Below the pieces are notes generated by a model. It did no database searches, was not told the DNA's origin, and worked only from the letters and a program-made list of their open reading frames with translations. A stretch of 64,000 nt of DNA from Geobacter sp. AOG2 (GTDB lineage Bacteria; Desulfobacterota; Desulfuromonadia; Geobacterales; Pseudopelobacteraceae): assembly GCF_019972295.1 (NCBI RefSeq), contig NZ_BLJA01000001.1, forward strand, positions 1,334,049 through 1,398,048, given 5' to 3'. Position 1 is the first letter of the stretch; the number at the start of each line of letters is the position of its first letter. The position numbers and the translations under genes were made by a program. Positions 53,016 to 61,742 of this stretch are shown piece after piece.

Positions 53016-54356
53016 ATGGGAATCGATAACGACAAGGATTTGTCAGCAGTCGCCGAACTGCGCCGCCATGCGGAAGAACGGCTGCGTGCGAAAACGGCTG
53101 AATTGACGTCCCCTCGCACCGGGGATGAAATGCAGCGGCTTGTCCATGAGTTGGAGGTGCACCGGATCGAGCTGGAGGTGCAAAATGGAGAGTTGCGCCA
53201 AGCCAGGGATGAGATGGAGAAGGCTCTGGAAAGGTACGCCGACCTCTACGATTTCGCCCCGGTCGGTTATTTTACCCTTGATCGCCATGGGACCATCAGC
53301 GCCCTGAACCTGAACGGCGCCACACTGCTTGGGATCGAGCGTTCCCTGCTCATCGGCAGGCGCTTCGGGCAATTCGTCGCTGACGGAGCCCGCCTGCATT
53401 TCACCGCTTTTCTCGATCAGGTATTTGCTGGACAAGGCAAGGAGTCCTGCGAGATAACGCTCGTGCCAGGGGAAAATCGGCTCTTCGTGCAGATTGAGGC
53501 CGTTGCCTTCGCGTCAGGGCGAGAGTGCCGCGTCGCGGTCATCGACATCACCGGGCGCAGACGTGCCGAGGCGGCGCTCGCCGAAAAACGTCGGAAGCTT
53601 GAAGAACTCAACCGTTCCCTGGAGGCGCGGATTGCCCAAGCCGTGGACGATGCACGTCAGAAGGATCAGATACTGGTCCTGCAGGACCGCCGGGCCGTTC
53701 TGGGCGAGATGATCAACAATATCACCCACCAATGGCGGCAGCCGCTGAACATCCTTGCCCTCTACATACAGGATCTGACACTTTCCCATGATGCGGTCGA
53801 CTCCTGTAGGGAACTTCTGGAGGAGCATACCGTAAGGTGCATGGAGGTGATTCAGCATATGTCCCGGACCATCGACGACTTCAGGAACTTCTTCAGCTCC
53901 GACAAGGAAATGACTACGTTCGGCATCAACCAGGTGATCGCGCGCACACTCTCCCTCATCGAAAAAAGCTTCCAGGACCAGCACATAACCATAGATCACC
54001 AGACGGAAGGCGACCCAATAGTCAGCGGCTACCCCAACGAATACGCCCAAGTGCTCTTGAATATCCTGACAAACGCCAGGGATGCATTGATCGGGGACCA
54101 TGTCAGTGACGCCCGGATTGTGATCCGCTCCTTCACTGAAGGAGGCGCTTCGGTGGTGACTATCTCCGATAATGCCGGCGGCATCGCCGACGAGATTGTT
54201 GACAACCTGTTTGATCCCTACGTTACCACCAAGGGGCCGGATAAGGGAACCGGGATTGGCCTCTTCATGTCCAGAACCATCATCGAGAAGAACATGGGGG
54301 GACGGCTGACAGCGCGCAATACTGGGAGTGGAGCGGAGTTCAGGTTAGAGGTCTGA
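53016..54356 (+). CDS. PAS-domain histidine kinase
   Basis: A 446-aa soluble sensor kinase. A helical start (residues 10-75), a PAS domain (75-180), a coiled coil, a dimerisation region with the phospho-His H238 in NITHQWRQPLN, and a HATPase domain with DNAGGIAD and GTGIGLFMSRTI. The first 110 residues are strikingly like those of the sigma-54 activator at 35001 ([38 protein letters not shown]), so both may sense the same signal. No partner response regulator follows directly; a hybrid kinase gene does. Confidence 0.87.
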   Translation: MGIDNDKDLSAVAELRRHAEERLRAKTAELTSPRTGDEMQRLVHELEVHRIELEVQNGELRQARDEMEKALERYADLYDFAPVGYFTLDRHGTISALNLNGATLLGIERSLLIGRRFGQFVADGARLHFTAFLDQVFAGQGKESCEITLVPGENRLFVQIEAVAFASGRECRVAVIDITGRRRAEAALAEKRRKLEELNRSLEARIAQAVDDARQKDQILVLQDRRAVLGEMINNITHQWRQPLNILALYIQDLTLSHDAVDSCRELLEEHTVRCMEVIQHMSRTIDDFRNFFSSDKEMTTFGINQVIARTLSLIEKSFQDQHITIDHQTEGDPIVSGYPNEYAQVLLNILTNARDALIGDHVSDARIVIRSFTEGGASVVTISDNAGGIADEIVDNLFDPYVTTKGPDKGTGIGLFMSRTIIEKNMGGRLTARNTGSGAEFRLEV

Positions 54357-54379
54357 CACGAATTTACGAGGCTGTTGCT

Positions 54380-56389
54380 ATGCCAGAAAAAGTGGGCGAA
54401 AACCAACTTCTCCTCGCCAACGACGAACTGAATAGGCGAACTGCGCTGCTGGAAGAAGCATTACGGGAAAAGGAACAGACCCTGGCGGCACTGCAAGATT
54501 CCGAGAGGCGCTACCGGAGGCTCTTTGAATCGGCCAAGGACGGTATCCTGATCCTCGATGCCGATTCGGGCAAGGTGGTCGATGCCAACCCTTTCCTGAT
54601 GAAGTTGCTCGGTTACTCGTACGAGGAAATTTGTGGAAAATATCTTTGGGAGGTCGGCAAGTTCAAGGATATCGCCGCGTCCAGGGAAGCTTTCAAGGTC
54701 CTGCAGGACAATGAGTATATCCGTTACGAGGATCTGCCGTTGGAAGCCTCTGATGGGAAGCTCATTTCCGTGGAGTTTGTCAGCAATGTGTATCTGGTGG
54801 ACGGCGGCAAGGTGATCCAGTGCAACATCCGCGACATTACCGCGCGCAAGCGGACCGAGAAGGCCTTGGCGGAGAGCGAGGCCAAGACGCGCAGCATCCT
54901 GGATAATATCGGCATCGGCGTAGCCCTCATCAGTCCCAGGATGGAGATCCTCGAATTGAACCGCCAGATGCGCGAATGGTTCCCAACCATCGAGCAGAGG
55001 CAGCTCAGCATCTGTTACCAAACGTTCAACGAACCGCCCCGCGATGCCGTGTGCGACAACTGTCCGACCCAAAAGACACTGCTGGACGGACTGGTTCACG
55101 AAGACACGACGCAAACGCACTCCACGCAAAGAGCCGGCGTGCGTAACTACCGCATCGTTTCGTCCCCGATCTTCAACTCGTCCGGCGAGGTTGAGGCGGC
55201 GATCGAACTGGTCGAGGACATCACCGAGAAACTTTCCCTGGAGTCCCAGTTCCTCCAGTCCCAGAAGATGGAAGCGGTCGGCCTGCTGGCGGGCGGCGTG
55301 GCCCACGATTACAACAATATGCTTAGCGTGATCCTCGGCCAGACGGAACTGGCCATGAACAAGGTGGACCCGGACCAACCGTTGCATGCCAACCTTGAGG
55401 AGATTTTCAAGGCGGCACAACGCTCCGCTGAGATCACCCGGCAATTGTTGGCGTTCGGCCGCAAGCAGACCATTATGCCCGTGGTGTTTGATCTGAACCG
55501 GAACGTGGAGAGCATGCTCTCTATGCTCCGTCGGCTCATGGGTGAGGACATTGATCTGGCTTGGCTGCCCGAGAATGGGCTCTGCCCGGTCATGATGGAC
55601 CCTGTGCAAGTCAACCAGATCCTGGCTAATCTTTGCGTTAATGCACGGGATGCTATTGCCGATATCGGCAAGGTCACTATCGAAACAGGATATGCCTATT
55701 TTGACGAGGCCTACTGCGCCCGGCATACCGGATTCCTCGAGGGAAACTACGTTCTGCTGGGCGTTAGCGACGATGGCCACGGTATGGATAAAGAAACACT
55801 CGGCCAAATCTTCGAACCGTTTTTTACGAGCAAGCCACCAGGTAGGGGGACCGGTCTGGGCTTATCGACGGTGTATGGAATCGTCAAGCAGAATAACGGC
55901 TTCGTCAACGTCTACAGCGAACCGGGCAAGGGAACGACCTTTAGAATCTACCTGCCCCGCCACGCCGACCAAGCCGTCGTTTCCCTGCGTGAGAAGAAGG
56001 CGGAAATCCCTCGGGGCCATGGCGAGACGGTGCTGGTGGTGGAGGACGAACCGGCGATTCAGACAGTGGGAAAAATAATGCTGGAAGAGTTGGGGTACCG
56101 GGTATTGGTTGCAAGTTCACCGGGCGAGGCCATTGCACTGGTGGAGGAACACGCCAGCGAGATAAATCTTATCATCACCGACGTCGTCATGCCGGATATG
56201 AATGGCCGGGATTTGGCGAAACGGTTGCTGTCCCTGTGTCCCGACATGAAAATCCTGTTCATGTCGGGCTATACGGCCGACGTGATCGCCCATCGAGGAG
56301 TTCTGGACGAAGGGGTGAACTTCATCCAGAAGCCTTTCTCCATGACGGTTCTAGCTAACAAGGTGCAAGAGGCTCTGCTGGGTCGGTGA
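54380..56389 (+). CDS. Hybrid PAS-PAS histidine kinase with receiver
   Basis: A 669-aa soluble kinase. First PAS about 45-155, second PAS about 165-285, dimerisation region with phospho-His309 in AGGVAHDYNNML, HATPase (DDGHGMDKET, GTGLGLSTVYGI) and a C-terminal receiver (about 545-665) with its phospho-acceptor in LIITDVVMPDMNG. The second PAS contains three cysteines (212, 225 and 228, in ICYQTFN and VCDNCP), a possible metal or redox site. It has no output DNA-binding domain. It follows the PAS kinase gene by 23 bases, so the two are likely one signalling unit. Confidence 0.87.
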   Translation: MPEKVGENQLLLANDELNRRTALLEEALREKEQTLAALQDSERRYRRLFESAKDGILILDADSGKVVDANPFLMKLLGYSYEEICGKYLWEVGKFKDIAASREAFKVLQDNEYIRYEDLPLEASDGKLISVEFVSNVYLVDGGKVIQCNIRDITARKRTEKALAESEAKTRSILDNIGIGVALISPRMEILELNRQMREWFPTIEQRQLSICYQTFNEPPRDAVCDNCPTQKTLLDGLVHEDTTQTHSTQRAGVRNYRIVSSPIFNSSGEVEAAIELVEDITEKLSLESQFLQSQKMEAVGLLAGGVAHDYNNMLSVILGQTELAMNKVDPDQPLHANLEEIFKAAQRSAEITRQLLAFGRKQTIMPVVFDLNRNVESMLSMLRRLMGEDIDLAWLPENGLCPVMMDPVQVNQILANLCVNARDAIADIGKVTIETGYAYFDEAYCARHTGFLEGNYVLLGVSDDGHGMDKETLGQIFEPFFTSKPPGRGTGLGLSTVYGIVKQNNGFVNVYSEPGKGTTFRIYLPRHADQAVVSLREKKAEIPRGHGETVLVVEDEPAIQTVGKIMLEELGYRVLVASSPGEAIALVEEHASEINLIITDVVMPDMNGRDLAKRLLSLCPDMKILFMSGYTADVIAHRGVLDEGVNFIQKPFSMTVLANKVQEALLGR

Positions 56390-56490
56390 GGGGAATATGC
56401 CGCTATTGGCGGCTAGAAGCGCTGTGCACGGGATCGAGACCTGACGTGGTGTCATCCCGCACCGGTTGCTGTGATGGATCGTACCCAATC

Positions 56491-57378
56491 ATGAGCAGAC
56501 GACAAGATATCAAACGGGCGATGAGTCGCCTCTTCGGCTTCCTGCAACGGGTGGTACGGGGATTCAACCATAATCAGGGCCTTTTGCTGTCCGGTGCTAT
56601 CGCCTACTATACCCTGCTGTCGATCATCCCCCTATCAATCCTTGCCCTAACCGTCCTGACCCCTTTTATAGAAGAACGGCAGTTGATCCACACCCTGTCG
56701 ACGTATCTGGAAATGGTGATCCCCGACTATGCAACGACGTTGACCGAACAGGTGCGGGCATTTCTTGGACACCGAAAGGTGATCGGTGCCATCGGTTTTG
56801 TCGGAATGCTGTTTTTCGGTTCCACAGCCTTTTCCATGCTCGAAAACGCTATGAAGGTGATCTTTTCTCAGCGGGCCAAGGTCCACCGCCGTAATTTTCT
56901 TGTCTCTGCGATCATACCCTATGCGTACATCTTTTTGATCGGTCTGGGAATTTTGCTGGTGTCATTTGTCGTTGGGGCGTTAGGGGCACTTAAAAACAGG
57001 CAGTTGGTAATGCATGGTTGGAGTCTGGACCTTGGCGGCGCTACCGGGGTAGCACTGTATATCCTGGGGATAACCGGCGAGGTGCTGATGTTTGCATCCA
57101 TCTACTCGGTGATGCCCGTGGTGCGGGTCAGATTTCGTCATGCGCTCACGGGCGGGATCACCGCTACAATCTTATGGGAGATCACCCGCCGGGTGCTGAT
57201 CTGGTATTACGCTGCAGTGTCCATGGTTAACGTCATTTATGGAACCATTGCCATAACAGTGGTGGCCCTTCTCAGTATACAGGTCGTAGCAGTAATACTG
57301 TTGTTTGGAGCCCAGGTCATCGCAGAACTGGAGCGTCGGCCCGGAAGGTCGGCCAATGAGGACCAATCTGAATCTTAG
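56491..57378 (+). CDS. YihY/BrkB family membrane protein
   Basis: A 295-aa inner-membrane protein with about six helices. The start SGAIAYYTLLSIIPLSILAL, the central FGSTAFSMLENAMKVIF and the late LIWYYAAVSMVNVIYGTIAI are the YihY/BrkB (formerly RNase BN) signature. Function is unknown in bacteria. The ATG at 56491 gives the usual length; a GTG at 56386 in frame overlaps the upstream kinase stop by four bases and would add 35 unconserved-looking residues. Confidence 0.78.
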   Translation: MSRRQDIKRAMSRLFGFLQRVVRGFNHNQGLLLSGAIAYYTLLSIIPLSILALTVLTPFIEERQLIHTLSTYLEMVIPDYATTLTEQVRAFLGHRKVIGAIGFVGMLFFGSTAFSMLENAMKVIFSQRAKVHRRNFLVSAIIPYAYIFLIGLGILLVSFVVGALGALKNRQLVMHGWSLDLGGATGVALYILGITGEVLMFASIYSVMPVVRVRFRHALTGGITATILWEITRRVLIWYYAAVSMVNVIYGTIAITVVALLSIQVVAVILLFGAQVIAELERRPGRSANEDQSES

Positions 57379-57484
57379 GCAGGTATTTCCATGAAACACG
57401 AAGTCCAAGGGGAGGGGGCTCCCATGAGAGGGAAGTCGGATTCCGCGTGCTGATCTTTCCATAATTGTGTAACGGAGGGGTTTT

Positions 57485-57937
57485 ATGAAGATATGGGCTT
57501 GGACACTATTCACGGCAATCCTGCTGGCGGCGGCAAACGTTTTTGGTGCTGGGCAGGGCGACATTCTTGGCCTCTGGAAGACTGCTGGTGGCGATTCGCA
57601 ACTGGAATTTTTCAAGTGTGGGGATAAAATCTGCGGAAAAATCATCTGGCTAAAGGTGCCTAACTACATCGACAGGAAGGATGGGCCCGTCGGTAAAACA
57701 AAGACCGACAGGAAAAATCCCAATCCGGCGCTGAGGAGCCGACCTATTCTCGGCCTTCCGATAATGAAAGGGCTTACCGCCAAGGGTAGCAATCGGTGGG
57801 AACACGGGGTCTGTTACGATCCTGAAACCGGCAAGAGCTACAAGTGCAAAATGTACCTGAAGTCGCCGAAACGACTGGAGTTGCGCGGCTATATCGGGAT
57901 TTCTCTCTTTGGCCGCAACTTCGTCCTTACCCGTTAG
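57485..57937 (+). CDS. DUF2147 exported protein
   Basis: A 150-aa exported protein with a signal peptide (WTLFTAILLAAANVFG). The mature part begins DILGLWKTAGGDSQLEFFKC and has GKIIWLKVPN and YKCKMYLKSPKRLELRGYIG, the DUF2147 pattern: a small lipocalin-like beta-barrel in the periplasm. Function unknown. GGAGG precedes the ATG. It lies 106 bases after the BrkB gene. Confidence 0.82.
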   Translation: MKIWAWTLFTAILLAAANVFGAGQGDILGLWKTAGGDSQLEFFKCGDKICGKIIWLKVPNYIDRKDGPVGKTKTDRKNPNPALRSRPILGLPIMKGLTAKGSNRWEHGVCYDPETGKSYKCKMYLKSPKRLELRGYIGISLFGRNFVLTR

Positions 57938-58013
57938 GAAATAGCCGCCCATTGCATCAACCGTTATGTGCGAGAAGTTCTCTGCACCATTTTCACATAC
58001 GGAGGTGACAACA

Positions 58014-58091
58014 ATGGACGACGGGACATACTTACATCAGGGCGCTCTTGCCGCAGTAGTGACTGTCTGGACGACCGGTCTGCTCATGTGA
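58014..58091 (+). CDS. 25-residue small ORF
   Basis: GGAGG lies eight bases before the ATG at 58014. The peptide starts MDDGTYLHQGALAAVVTVWT and has a short hydrophobic second half. Its end overlaps the convergent gene at 58084 by eight bases. It could be a small membrane peptide; only the ribosome site supports it. Confidence 0.35.
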   Translation: MDDGTYLHQGALAAVVTVWTTGLLM

Positions 58092-58371
58092 TTTTCATGA
58101 TAGTGTCGTGTAAGATCGTCCTGACCTCACCCCAGACATGCTCCGTCCCTGTTCTGAGGTCTTCCCATTCATCGTCGCTGGCGACCGATATCCCTTGCAG
58201 TTTTACTGCAGCCTCATCCCGCTTGAGTTGCAACGCTGCGATTGCCTTGGAATAATCGGTCTTCGACTCGGGGGGGGCGCTCTCTGCCTTGTCTCTGAGT
58301 TGGTCGATTTGCATATCCCATTCGACCAGCTGAGCAGAAAGCTTTTCGACGTACTCTGTTTTATTGTCCAT
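58084..58371 (-). CDS. Small coiled-coil protein
   Basis: A 95-aa soluble, highly charged protein predicted all-helical: YVEKLSAQLVEWDMQIDQLR, then KAIAALQLKRDEAAVKLQGI and a last helix with EWEDLRTGTEHVWGEVRTIL. Similar small coiled-coil proteins accompany stress genes in Geobacter relatives. A TATAAT on the minus strand near 58418 could be its -10. GAGG precedes the ATG. Confidence 0.7.
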   Translation of the reverse strand: MDNKTEYVEKLSAQLVEWDMQIDQLRDKAESAPPESKTDYSKAIAALQLKRDEAAVKLQGISVASDDEWEDLRTGTEHVWGEVRTILHDTIMKIT

Positions 58372-58677
58372 GATGTCAACCTCAGTTCTGTGCTACACAC
58401 TCTACTATCTAATTATACCGCTTTTAGATAATTATGTACGCATATTTATTGATAAACCCAATTTAAAACTTGATACATATTTAATTATAACTATCAGTTG
58501 CTAATATATTAAAATAAAGTTAGTACCCATGTGCGAAATAAGTGGAGACTAATGGCTAATACGCTTTTTATTGGTACAATATTGCCATGAAAGCGATTAA
58601 TTTTTTTGTTATTATGTCCATAGACATATTTGGCCTCGACTCTGGGTATTCGAACATTGTGGTAACACAGAAATCAG
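58372..58677. other. AT-rich intergenic region
   Basis: About 306 bases, distinctly AT-rich (long runs such as TTTAATTATAA). It holds the probable promoter of the minus-strand coiled-coil gene. For the plus-strand gene at 58678 I see no clear promoter or palindrome. Confidence 0.4.
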
Positions 58678-59604
58678 ATGCATAAGATGATATACCTTTC
58701 GAAAATATTCTTGTTCATGGTGGCCACCGCAATTTTTTTCTTTACCGGTTCGGCTTCAGCGGTCGAAGTGTCTCGGCAGGGCAAAGATCTCCTGCTCGAC
58801 ATCTATCACGAAAACAAGGCAAGACTTGAGGCAAACAGCTTTGGTTTTCCTCTTTTTCTGGAGTCTTTTGAGCTTGACGACAGGATACGCGTGGATGTTT
58901 ATGGAATCTTAGATTTCCCCTTCAGAAGCGTTGCCAACGTGCTCAATGTTCCCGCAAACTGGTGCGATATCGTATCGCTCCATCCTAATGTCAAGGCATG
59001 TACCTACCAGAAACAGTTGGATGGCAGTCTCCTGACTTTTTACATCGGCAGCAAAACCTACCAGCCTCTTGAAGACACGCACCAAGTCATTTCCCATTAC
59101 CGGAGCATTGATCAAGCGGGATATCTGGATGTCACCCTAAATGCTGATACCGGCCCCTTCGGCTCGAAGGATATCAGGATGAGGTTCGAGGCACTGCCGC
59201 TTGACGGGGGAAAGACTTTTGTCCATGTCAGGTATGCATACAGCGACAGTGTTGTGCTTCGCCTCGTGTCAAAGATATATTTCGCTACACTTGGCCGGGG
59301 CAAAGTTGGGTTCACGGTGACTGGAACGGACGGAAACGACGGCCCCGTCTATATCGGCGGACCGCGCGGCGCGATCGAGCGCAGTGCGGTCCGGTACTAT
59401 TTCGCGATCCAGTCCTTTATGAATACCTTACACTACCCAGAAAAAAGCCGTTTCAGTATGAGAACCAATGAGTGGTACGATCTCACAACCCGCTACAGAA
59501 AACAGCTCTTCGATCTGGACAAGAAGGACTATCTTACCTTCAAGGTAAAAGAGCATGAGAACCAGATGACGCTCCAGCGGCGGATCGGGGCAGGTAATCA
59601 GTGA
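58678..59604 (+). CDS. Exported protein of unknown function
   Basis: A 308-aa protein with a signal peptide (IFLFMVATAIFFFTGSASA). The mature part is mixed alpha-beta with RQGKDLLLDIYHENKARLEA at the start, a WCDIVSLHPNVKACTYQKQL segment with two cysteines and YYFAIQSFMNTLHYPEKSRF later. I do not recognise the family. It precedes an outer-membrane barrel gene (59881), like the pair at 13673-15639, but is separated from it by a sigma-54 module. The ATG at 58678 lacks a strong ribosome site. Confidence 0.6.
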   Translation: MHKMIYLSKIFLFMVATAIFFFTGSASAVEVSRQGKDLLLDIYHENKARLEANSFGFPLFLESFELDDRIRVDVYGILDFPFRSVANVLNVPANWCDIVSLHPNVKACTYQKQLDGSLLTFYIGSKTYQPLEDTHQVISHYRSIDQAGYLDVTLNADTGPFGSKDIRMRFEALPLDGGKTFVHVRYAYSDSVVLRLVSKIYFATLGRGKVGFTVTGTDGNDGPVYIGGPRGAIERSAVRYYFAIQSFMNTLHYPEKSRFSMRTNEWYDLTTRYRKQLFDLDKKDYLTFKVKEHENQMTLQRRIGAGNQ

Positions 59605-59668
59605 GTGCCCGGACACAGCGCCCCAATCATGTAACACACAAAGTAAGTTACGTCGAAGTCGATCCGGT

Positions 59669-59814
59669 CCGCCATATATGGTGGTTATGTTAAATATGAC
59701 GGATGTCGTTAACGAATTTTCCTCCACTCGTACCTTCCCTTCACGCTTTGCCCAGTACAATTAGCCCCTTACAACCACAGTCCTCGTGGGTGCTCTTTGG
59801 CGCGTTTGTTGCGC
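59669..59814 (+). promoter_or_regulatory. Sigma-54 promoter with IHF-like site and 34-bp palindrome, for the 59881 barrel gene
   Basis: Palindrome at 59669-59702 (left arm CCGCCATATATGGTG), IHF-like AATTAGCCCCTTA at 59759-59771 (two mismatches), and element TGGCGCG-TTTG-TTGCG at 59799-59814. The gap is 96 nt. Confidence 0.82.
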
Positions 59815-59880
59815 TGAACCCTTTTACAGAGCATAAGTTCGATCATGCTTTCTGCAAAATTAAGTCAGGAGGGATTATCC

Positions 59881-60837
59881 ATGCGGCTTATTGTCTTTGT
59901 TGTTATGTTCGGTCTTCTTTCGTGCCAAGCTTTTGCAGGGGAACTCAGCTTACTCAGCGGTTATGGGGCGACAGATAACCCTGTCGAGAAAACCTTTGCC
60001 TGGCAATTGCAGTACATGGAGGGGCTTGGCGATCATTTCGCCTACTCCTTGTCGTACCTGAACCAGGGACACTTTATCGCGCACCACCGTGACGGCAATG
60101 CCGCCAATCTCTGGGTACGAACCAACCTGCTCGACCGGCAGCTTTCCCTGGGAGCCGGCGTCGGGGGGGTTTTCTATTACGACACCAAACTATCCGCCAC
60201 CGCCCCGCCCCGGGACTTGCACGGCTGGGGGACCATGGTCCAAGTGGCGGCAACCTGGTATACCAAGAGCCGTGTGTTTTTTCAGGTGCAAGGCTACTGG
60301 ATCAAGGGCGACAAGAGCTTTGATTCCCTGTCGGCGCTCGCCGGCATCGGTTACCAACTCGATGCCCCGCCTTTAAAGGGACCTGACGTAAAAGGAACTC
60401 ATCAGGCCGGAAGAACCACCGACAACGAACTGACGGTTTTTGGCGGCGAAACGGTCGTGAACATTCCCGGTAACGGTCATTCAGGCGCCGTTGCCCTGGA
60501 ATATCGGCGCGGGCTCTGGCGTTACCTGGAATGGACCGCGGGTGCCCTTTACGAGGGACGAAGTTCTTTGATCGACCGATACGGTGCGACCACCCAGCTC
60601 TGGCTGGCAAAAGCTTTTTTGCATGACCGTCTCGCCCTGGGTGTTGGCGGTGGTCCCTATTTTGCCATTGATCGCCGTGTCGACGCCAAGCATGTGCGAA
60701 TCCCGATAATCTTCTCGACGACGGGGAGCTTTCGAATCAGTCAGGACTGGCTCATGCGGGCAACCTGGGACCGGATCATTACTAGGTACGACCGCGACAC
60801 GGACATATTCCTCGGCGGCATCGGTTATCGGTTTTGA
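59881..60837 (+). CDS. Outer-membrane beta-barrel protein under sigma-54 control
   Basis: A 318-aa protein with a signal peptide (LIVFVVMFGLLSCQAFA). The mature part is made of alternating amphipathic strands (TFAWQLQYMEGLGDHFAYSL, LSLGAGVGGVFYYDT, RVFFQVQGYWIKG) and ends GGIGYRF, with the C-terminal Phe of BAM substrates. It may be an acyl-modification (PagP/PagL-like) barrel or a porin; the sequence does not decide. AGGAGG lies eight bases before the ATG at 59881. It is the only gene between its sigma-54 module and a strong terminator. Confidence 0.7.
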   Translation: MRLIVFVVMFGLLSCQAFAGELSLLSGYGATDNPVEKTFAWQLQYMEGLGDHFAYSLSYLNQGHFIAHHRDGNAANLWVRTNLLDRQLSLGAGVGGVFYYDTKLSATAPPRDLHGWGTMVQVAATWYTKSRVFFQVQGYWIKGDKSFDSLSALAGIGYQLDAPPLKGPDVKGTHQAGRTTDNELTVFGGETVVNIPGNGHSGAVALEYRRGLWRYLEWTAGALYEGRSSLIDRYGATTQLWLAKAFLHDRLALGVGGGPYFAIDRRVDAKHVRIPIIFSTTGSFRISQDWLMRATWDRIITRYDRDTDIFLGGIGYRF

Positions 60838-60864
60838 AGTTGACCGCTTCGGTATATAAACTTT

Positions 60865-60908
60865 GGCCGGGGGATACTTCGCCTCCTTCACCCCCCGGTC
60901 CTTTTTTT
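60865..60908 (+). terminator. Terminator of the 59881 barrel gene
   Basis: GGCCGGGGG (60865-60873) pairs with CCCCCCGGTC (60891-60900) around a loop of about 17 bases, followed by CTTTTTTT. It lies 28 bases after the stop. Confidence 0.7.
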
Positions 60909-61484
60909 CGTTTGGGAGGCTTTTCTCCAGTGACACTGCCGGTGTTTTTTCTGGCCTGCTCAGGTTTGTCTTGGCGTTTGGCTCCTCCGGTGTTAATCGG
61001 CTTATATAATTGACCCACTTTACAATCATAATAGATAGTTATTACTATTGGGGGATCTGAATCGGCATCGACCACGGGTCGAAGCAAAGAGCCGATTCAC
61101 AATCACCCCTCCCTCATTGCATCAAAATGTTGCATTTTTTGGATGGACTGCATCGATATATATCAAATGATATAACGAAATGGTTTTTTAAAATAATTGT
61201 TACGTTATTACAACAAGATATAAAAACGGAATTTTGGCATGCATTGTGTATTTATTTAATAATGGAATATTTAAGTGTCTTCAAAGGCGCAGAATTCACA
61301 TTGAACCGTGCGGCTCGTTATATATACACATACATATCGAGGTATGGAGCGCAGACGTATAAAACATAAGAGATGTCCGGTAAAGGTGGGGCTCTTCACA
61401 AAGGTGTGGTCAAACGATTCTTATTTACCCCAAGCAAATGAGGTGAATAAACACCGCAAGCGGTTTCCATTGAGGAGGTGCCGC
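60909..61484. other. Long intergenic region with a structured element and AT-rich DNA
   Basis: About 576 bases without a supported gene. It contains a foldable element at 61050-61108, then an AT-rich stretch (61140-61340). The only coding frames here are short and without ribosome sites. Confidence 0.45.
61050..61108 (+). ncRNA. Structured RNA-like element, three nested stems
   Basis: Nested pairing: an outer GGGG-GAT with ATC-A-CCCC, a perfect 9-bp TGAATCGGC (61058-61066) with GCCGATTCA (61091-61099), and an inner TCGACC-acg-GGTCGA hairpin (61068-61082). An unpaired AGCAAAGA lies on one side. No U-tract follows, so it is not a terminator. It could be a riboswitch or small RNA domain, but I match it to no class. 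It lies about 375 bases before the gene at 61485. Confidence 0.35.
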
Positions 61485-61742
61485 ATGGAACTGGAACAGA
61501 CTGGGATGGTCTGGAAAACTGAAATTACGTTAATGGACACTGTGTTAGGCATTGAGGTGTTTTCGCGGGCAAACGGAAAATGCTTTGCACTCACCCGCTA
61601 CAGCCCGGAGGATGTTTTTGTAACTGACGGTCAGAATGAAGAAGATGCACTTATGCAGCATAGCGTCGTGCTTCCTTTAGCCGTCAGTTGCAGGAAAAGA
61701 AGAGAGATGACTATGACTGCGGGCCACGAAGTACAAAGTTAA
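61485..61742 (+). CDS. Small protein of unknown function
   Basis: An 85-aa protein: GMVWKTEITLMDTVLGIEVF, then RANGKCFALTRYSPEDVFVT and a C-terminal LPLAVSCRKRREMTM. GGAGG lies six bases before the ATG at 61485. The beta-strand-rich core with a short basic end looks like a real conserved small protein, but I know no function. It stands alone between two long non-coding stretches. Confidence 0.55.
   Translation: MELEQTGMVWKTEITLMDTVLGIEVFSRANGKCFALTRYSPEDVFVTDGQNEEDALMQHSVVLPLAVSCRKRREMTMTAGHEVQS

Noticed and set aside
26028-59702. Palindromes as a REP-like or miniature transposable repeat
   Set aside because: Fixed orientation and distance to sigma-54 promoters, and the lack of target duplications, fit a regulatory site better.
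61050-61108. Possible cyclic-di-GMP (GEMM) riboswitch
   Set aside because: The GGCAAACC-type core of that class is missing; only an AGCAAAGA stretch is similar.
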